Source of the DNA: Paenibacillaceae bacterium | GTDB taxonomy: Bacteria > Bacillota > Clostridia > Lachnospirales > Lachnospiraceae | Direction of reading: 5' to 3' | Assembly (NCBI GenBank): GCA_015057715.1 | Contig: SVDS01000002.1 | Coordinates: 37,410-101,409, forward strand | DNA length: 64,000 bases | Shown here: positions 61,774 through 64,000 of the stretch, piece after piece | How the letters are laid out: each line of letters begins with the position of its first letter | Numbering within the stretch: the stretch's first letter is position 1 | Notes under the pieces: generated by a model | The model's database searches: none | Seen by the model: the letters and a program-made list of their open reading frames with translations, nothing else | Told to the model about the DNA's origin: nothing | Program-made: the position numbers and the translations under genes

Positions 61774-64000
61774 GTTCGTCTCCTTCCTCTGCTTCTCCTT
61801 CGATAACCGGCCATATTTCCTCGGATTTTAAAGCCTTAAATTTCCTGAAACCGTATCCCTGTGTCTTTAAATCAAACCCGCAGACTGCATGGTAGGGGCA
61901 GTAATCGCAAGCCGTTTTATTTCCCTGTTTATAGGGGTTTACATCAATGACCCCCTCTAAAATCTCCTTTCCTTCCGTCTTCAGTGTTTCCTGAACGTAC
62001 TGCCTCAAGGCTGAAAAACGGTTTCCTCCGGCTACCGAAGACCGTGCCTCCTGAATGATTCCATTCTTCATGGCAACCGGAATTACGTCGGATTCTGATT
62101 CAATCTCATGATCCAGGTGAGCTATTGCATTTAAATCGGTGTTAACCAGACCATTCATACGAAGCTGCTTTAAAATTCTGTCTGATATCTCTTCCTGTGT
62201 CATCTCACCGTCTTTATCCACAACCGGATCGTTGATGTTGTAATAAAAGATTCCGGCAGGGATCACCTGCTTATCCGGTCTTTTCCTCTCTTCCATCTCC
62301 AGCGCTGCATCCATATAGACCACAAGCTGAAGCTGTAGTCCATAATAAAGGGAAGTTAAATCAAACGCTGTACTTCCTGATTTGTAGTCAATAATCTTAA
62401 CGTAAACAGCCTCTTCATCCTCACATAAGTCCATGCGGTCAATCCGCCCCTTTAAATGAACGGCCTCATCCCCTGACAAAGGCAGTCTCATGGCTTTTAA
62501 ATGATCGTCTGCAGAAAAGGATACTTCAAATCCAACAGGAGTAAAATCCCCTTTTTTCAGCTGCTCGGACAGCGCCCATACCGTTCTGTCTGTGATCCGC
62601 TCCACCTTGCCTGCTAGGTATGCATTTCTTGCAGAACTTTTTAAAACGGTGTTGCCATATTCCTCTGTCACTTTGGTTACACACTCGTGTACCATGGTCT
62701 TTCGTTCCTCTTCTGTCAGCGTTTTAAAATCCCTGCCTTCTTCCTTCATCCGCGCAAACCATAAATCAATGGAATCATGAAAGAGATTACCGATATCCAT
62801 GGCAGCCAGCTCATATTCCTGACGTTCCATCAGTTCCAGACCGTAACTTAAGAAATGGGCATATGCACAGGAAGCATACTGCTCCATTCTGGTCACACTT
62901 CCATTGATAACGGAGCCGTATAAAGCCTTGGCAGCCGCTTTTCCAATGCCTTTTTGCTGATATACATAAAAAGCTGCCTCCACCAGCTGTCTGGCTTCCT
63001 CCTTATGATCCGGCGAGGAAAGAAACGCTTTTAACAGTTCCAGAAGCCTTAAGTCCCCTCCGTTCTTTCCACACTCCCTCATACCATCTGCCAGCTGGCT
63101 CTTCGCTTCACGATAATTTAAAGGAACACCCGCCTCCCCCGGGGCCTGTTCCTTTAATCCTGGAAACAGCTTCTTACATTCTCCGATTAAGGTAGAGGGG
63201 CGCATACTCTTCCCGCTTCCGTCCATGGCTGCATAGGATAACACCAGCTCTTTCTCCGGCTTTGTCAGTGCCAGATACAGATAAAATCTCTGCCGGAACC
63301 CTTCTTCCATGGAGGTGGGAGCCAGTTCTATCTCATGATCCGATAAAAATTCCCTTTCCCTGTCTGTAAATAAGCTTCCCTTCTCTTTTTTTACCGGAAC
63401 CAGTCCATCGTTGACTCCTACAAAATAAAGAACCTTAATATGGTCCAGACGTGTTCTTGTAATATCTCCCACAACAACCCGGTCCACAGCAGCTGGAATT
63501 ACGCCAACTTTAATCTCAGCAAAACCGGCATCTAAAATCTCACCGTATTCTCTTCTGCTTACATGTTCGTCTCCTAACAGTCCGGCGAGGCGGTCAAATA
63601 AATCCATTACCAGCCCATAAACCTGACCGTATTCCTTGGCAAGTGCGAATTCCCCCATCTCCTGAAACTTTTTCTCAAAACCAAGCATCTTTTCTTCAAT
63701 GCCTGTCTCCATTAAAAGTGCAGTCACAGCCGCAGTCATGGTTTTTACGGTAGAATCTTCTCTTTTAAATTCCTCACGCAGATGATGAAGAGGTTCCATC
63801 AATTCCCCTTTAAACTGATTTAATTCCAGAAGATTCAGCTCCCTTGCTCCTTTATACCAGCCCTCAAACTCAGCGTTCCATTTTTTAAATCCTCTGATTC
63901 CCATGGCTATGACGTAATTTTCCAGCCTGTCCGCCTGGTCCGTCTGATCCTGTGAAACTACCAGCCCGGTTCTTATGTAGCGAAACACGGATTCATAGGA
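61733..64000 (-). CDS. addB: ATP-dependent nuclease subunit AddB (N-terminus beyond window)
   Basis: The frame is open to the right edge at 64000; a GTG at 63988 is internal because the codons before it continue the family pattern (SYESVFRYIRTGL). About 755 C-terminal residues are present; AddB proteins are usually about 1100-1200. The nuclease motif VKIIDYKSGSTAFDL is clear. The FeS-cluster cysteines show as YASCAYAHFLSYG upstream and TACDYCPYHAVCGF near the end. AddB supplies Chi recognition and the second nuclease. It overlaps addA. Confidence 0.93.
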   Translation of the reverse strand, partial: SYESVFRYIRTGLVVSQDQTDQADRLENYVIAMGIRGFKKWNAEFEGWYKGARELNLLELNQFKGELMEPLHHLREEFKREDSTVKTMTAAVTALLMETGIEEKMLGFEKKFQEMGEFALAKEYGQVYGLVMDLFDRLAGLLGDEHVSRREYGEILDAGFAEIKVGVIPAAVDRVVVGDITRTRLDHIKVLYFVGVNDGLVPVKKEKGSLFTDREREFLSDHEIELAPTSMEEGFRQRFYLYLALTKPEKELVLSYAAMDGSGKSMRPSTLIGECKKLFPGLKEQAPGEAGVPLNYREAKSQLADGMRECGKNGGDLRLLELLKAFLSSPDHKEEARQLVEAAFYVYQQKGIGKAAAKALYGSVINGSVTRMEQYASCAYAHFLSYGLELMERQEYELAAMDIGNLFHDSIDLWFARMKEEGRDFKTLTEEERKTMVHECVTKVTEEYGNTVLKSSARNAYLAGKVERITDRTVWALSEQLKKGDFTPVGFEVSFSADDHLKAMRLPLSGDEAVHLKGRIDRMDLCEDEEAVYVKIIDYKSGSTAFDLTSLYYGLQLQLVVYMDAALEMEERKRPDKQVIPAGIFYYNINDPVVDKDGEMTQEEISDRILKQLRMNGLVNTDLNAIAHLDHEIESESDVIPVAMKNGIIQEARSSVAGGNRFSALRQYVQETLKTEGKEILEGVIDVNPYKQGNKTACDYCPYHAVCGFDLKTQGYGFRKFKALKSEEIWPVIEGEAEEGDEHGNHLDRGTESSH

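Noticed and set aside
63986..63988. GTG as start of addB
   Set aside because: Codons upstream to the window edge remain open and continue the AddB pattern; the visible part is far shorter than a whole AddB.

Overview
The window looks like chromosomal DNA of an anaerobic, probably gut-associated Clostridia, most likely a Lachnospiraceae relative. This rests on the moderate G+C content, strong AGGAGG-type ribosome binding sites, AddAB rather than RecBCD, a Spo0A-box pair, and a selenium-linked purine-degradation locus. No phage capsid or packaging gene, insertion sequence, CRISPR array, tRNA or rRNA was seen.

Region 1 (1-30835, all on the minus strand) is an accessory locus that I read as a divergent contractile injection system (type VI secretion-like). 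In transcription order it holds: a LytTR response regulator and a polytopic membrane protein; a lipoprotein with an internal duplication; a secreted von Willebrand A protein with an FHA-like tail; a large putative sheath protein; a 30-residue membrane microprotein; two paralogous Hcp-like tube proteins; a J-domain protein; two FHA proteins; two PP2C-like proteins, one carrying a membrane helix and a TPR-like tail; an Hsp70/actin-fold ATPase; an A/T-rich membrane protein that looks inserted; four unrecognised putative baseplate or chaperone proteins; two VgrG/gpD-like spikes; a pentapeptide-repeat protein; an Imm11-like protein; a DUF4280 PAAR-like tip; and a giant VgrG-RHS fusion that runs off the left edge. 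I see no ClpV-type AAA+ ATPase and no TssJLM membrane complex. The DnaJ/Hsp70 pair and the phosphoprotein-signalling parts (FHA, PP2C) may stand in for them. Twin promoters with identical 21-bp-spaced direct repeats, the spacing expected of LytTR sites, and a tandem Spo0A box sit in front of the lipoprotein and vWA genes. Hairpins flank the tube genes.

Region 2 (31175-32917) is a stand-alone PAS-GGDEF-HD-GYP cyclic-di-GMP protein.

Region 3 (33052-55205) is an anaerobic purine/urate-degradation and selenium-dependent molybdenum-hydroxylase locus. On the minus strand are mocA, yqeB, a MoeA-like gene, yqeC, hydA, xdh, ygfK and ssnA. On the plus strand, divergent from ssnA, are a YheO-like regulator, dpaL, ygeY, ygeW, carbamate kinase, an NCS2 xanthine-type permease and tspO. 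A convergent minus-strand operon (guanine deaminase and a guanine/hypoxanthine-type permease) is preceded by a guanine-type purine riboswitch and a strong promoter. Together these import purines, deaminate guanine to xanthine, open the rings, and harvest carbamoyl phosphate as ATP.

Region 4 (55606-58051) supplies selenium for the molybdenum hydroxylase: selD, a cysteine desulfurase-like enzyme and a DUF3343 carrier-like protein, with stop/start overlaps. Region 5 (58084-64000) is addA and the 3' part of addB for double-strand-break processing; addB runs off the right edge.
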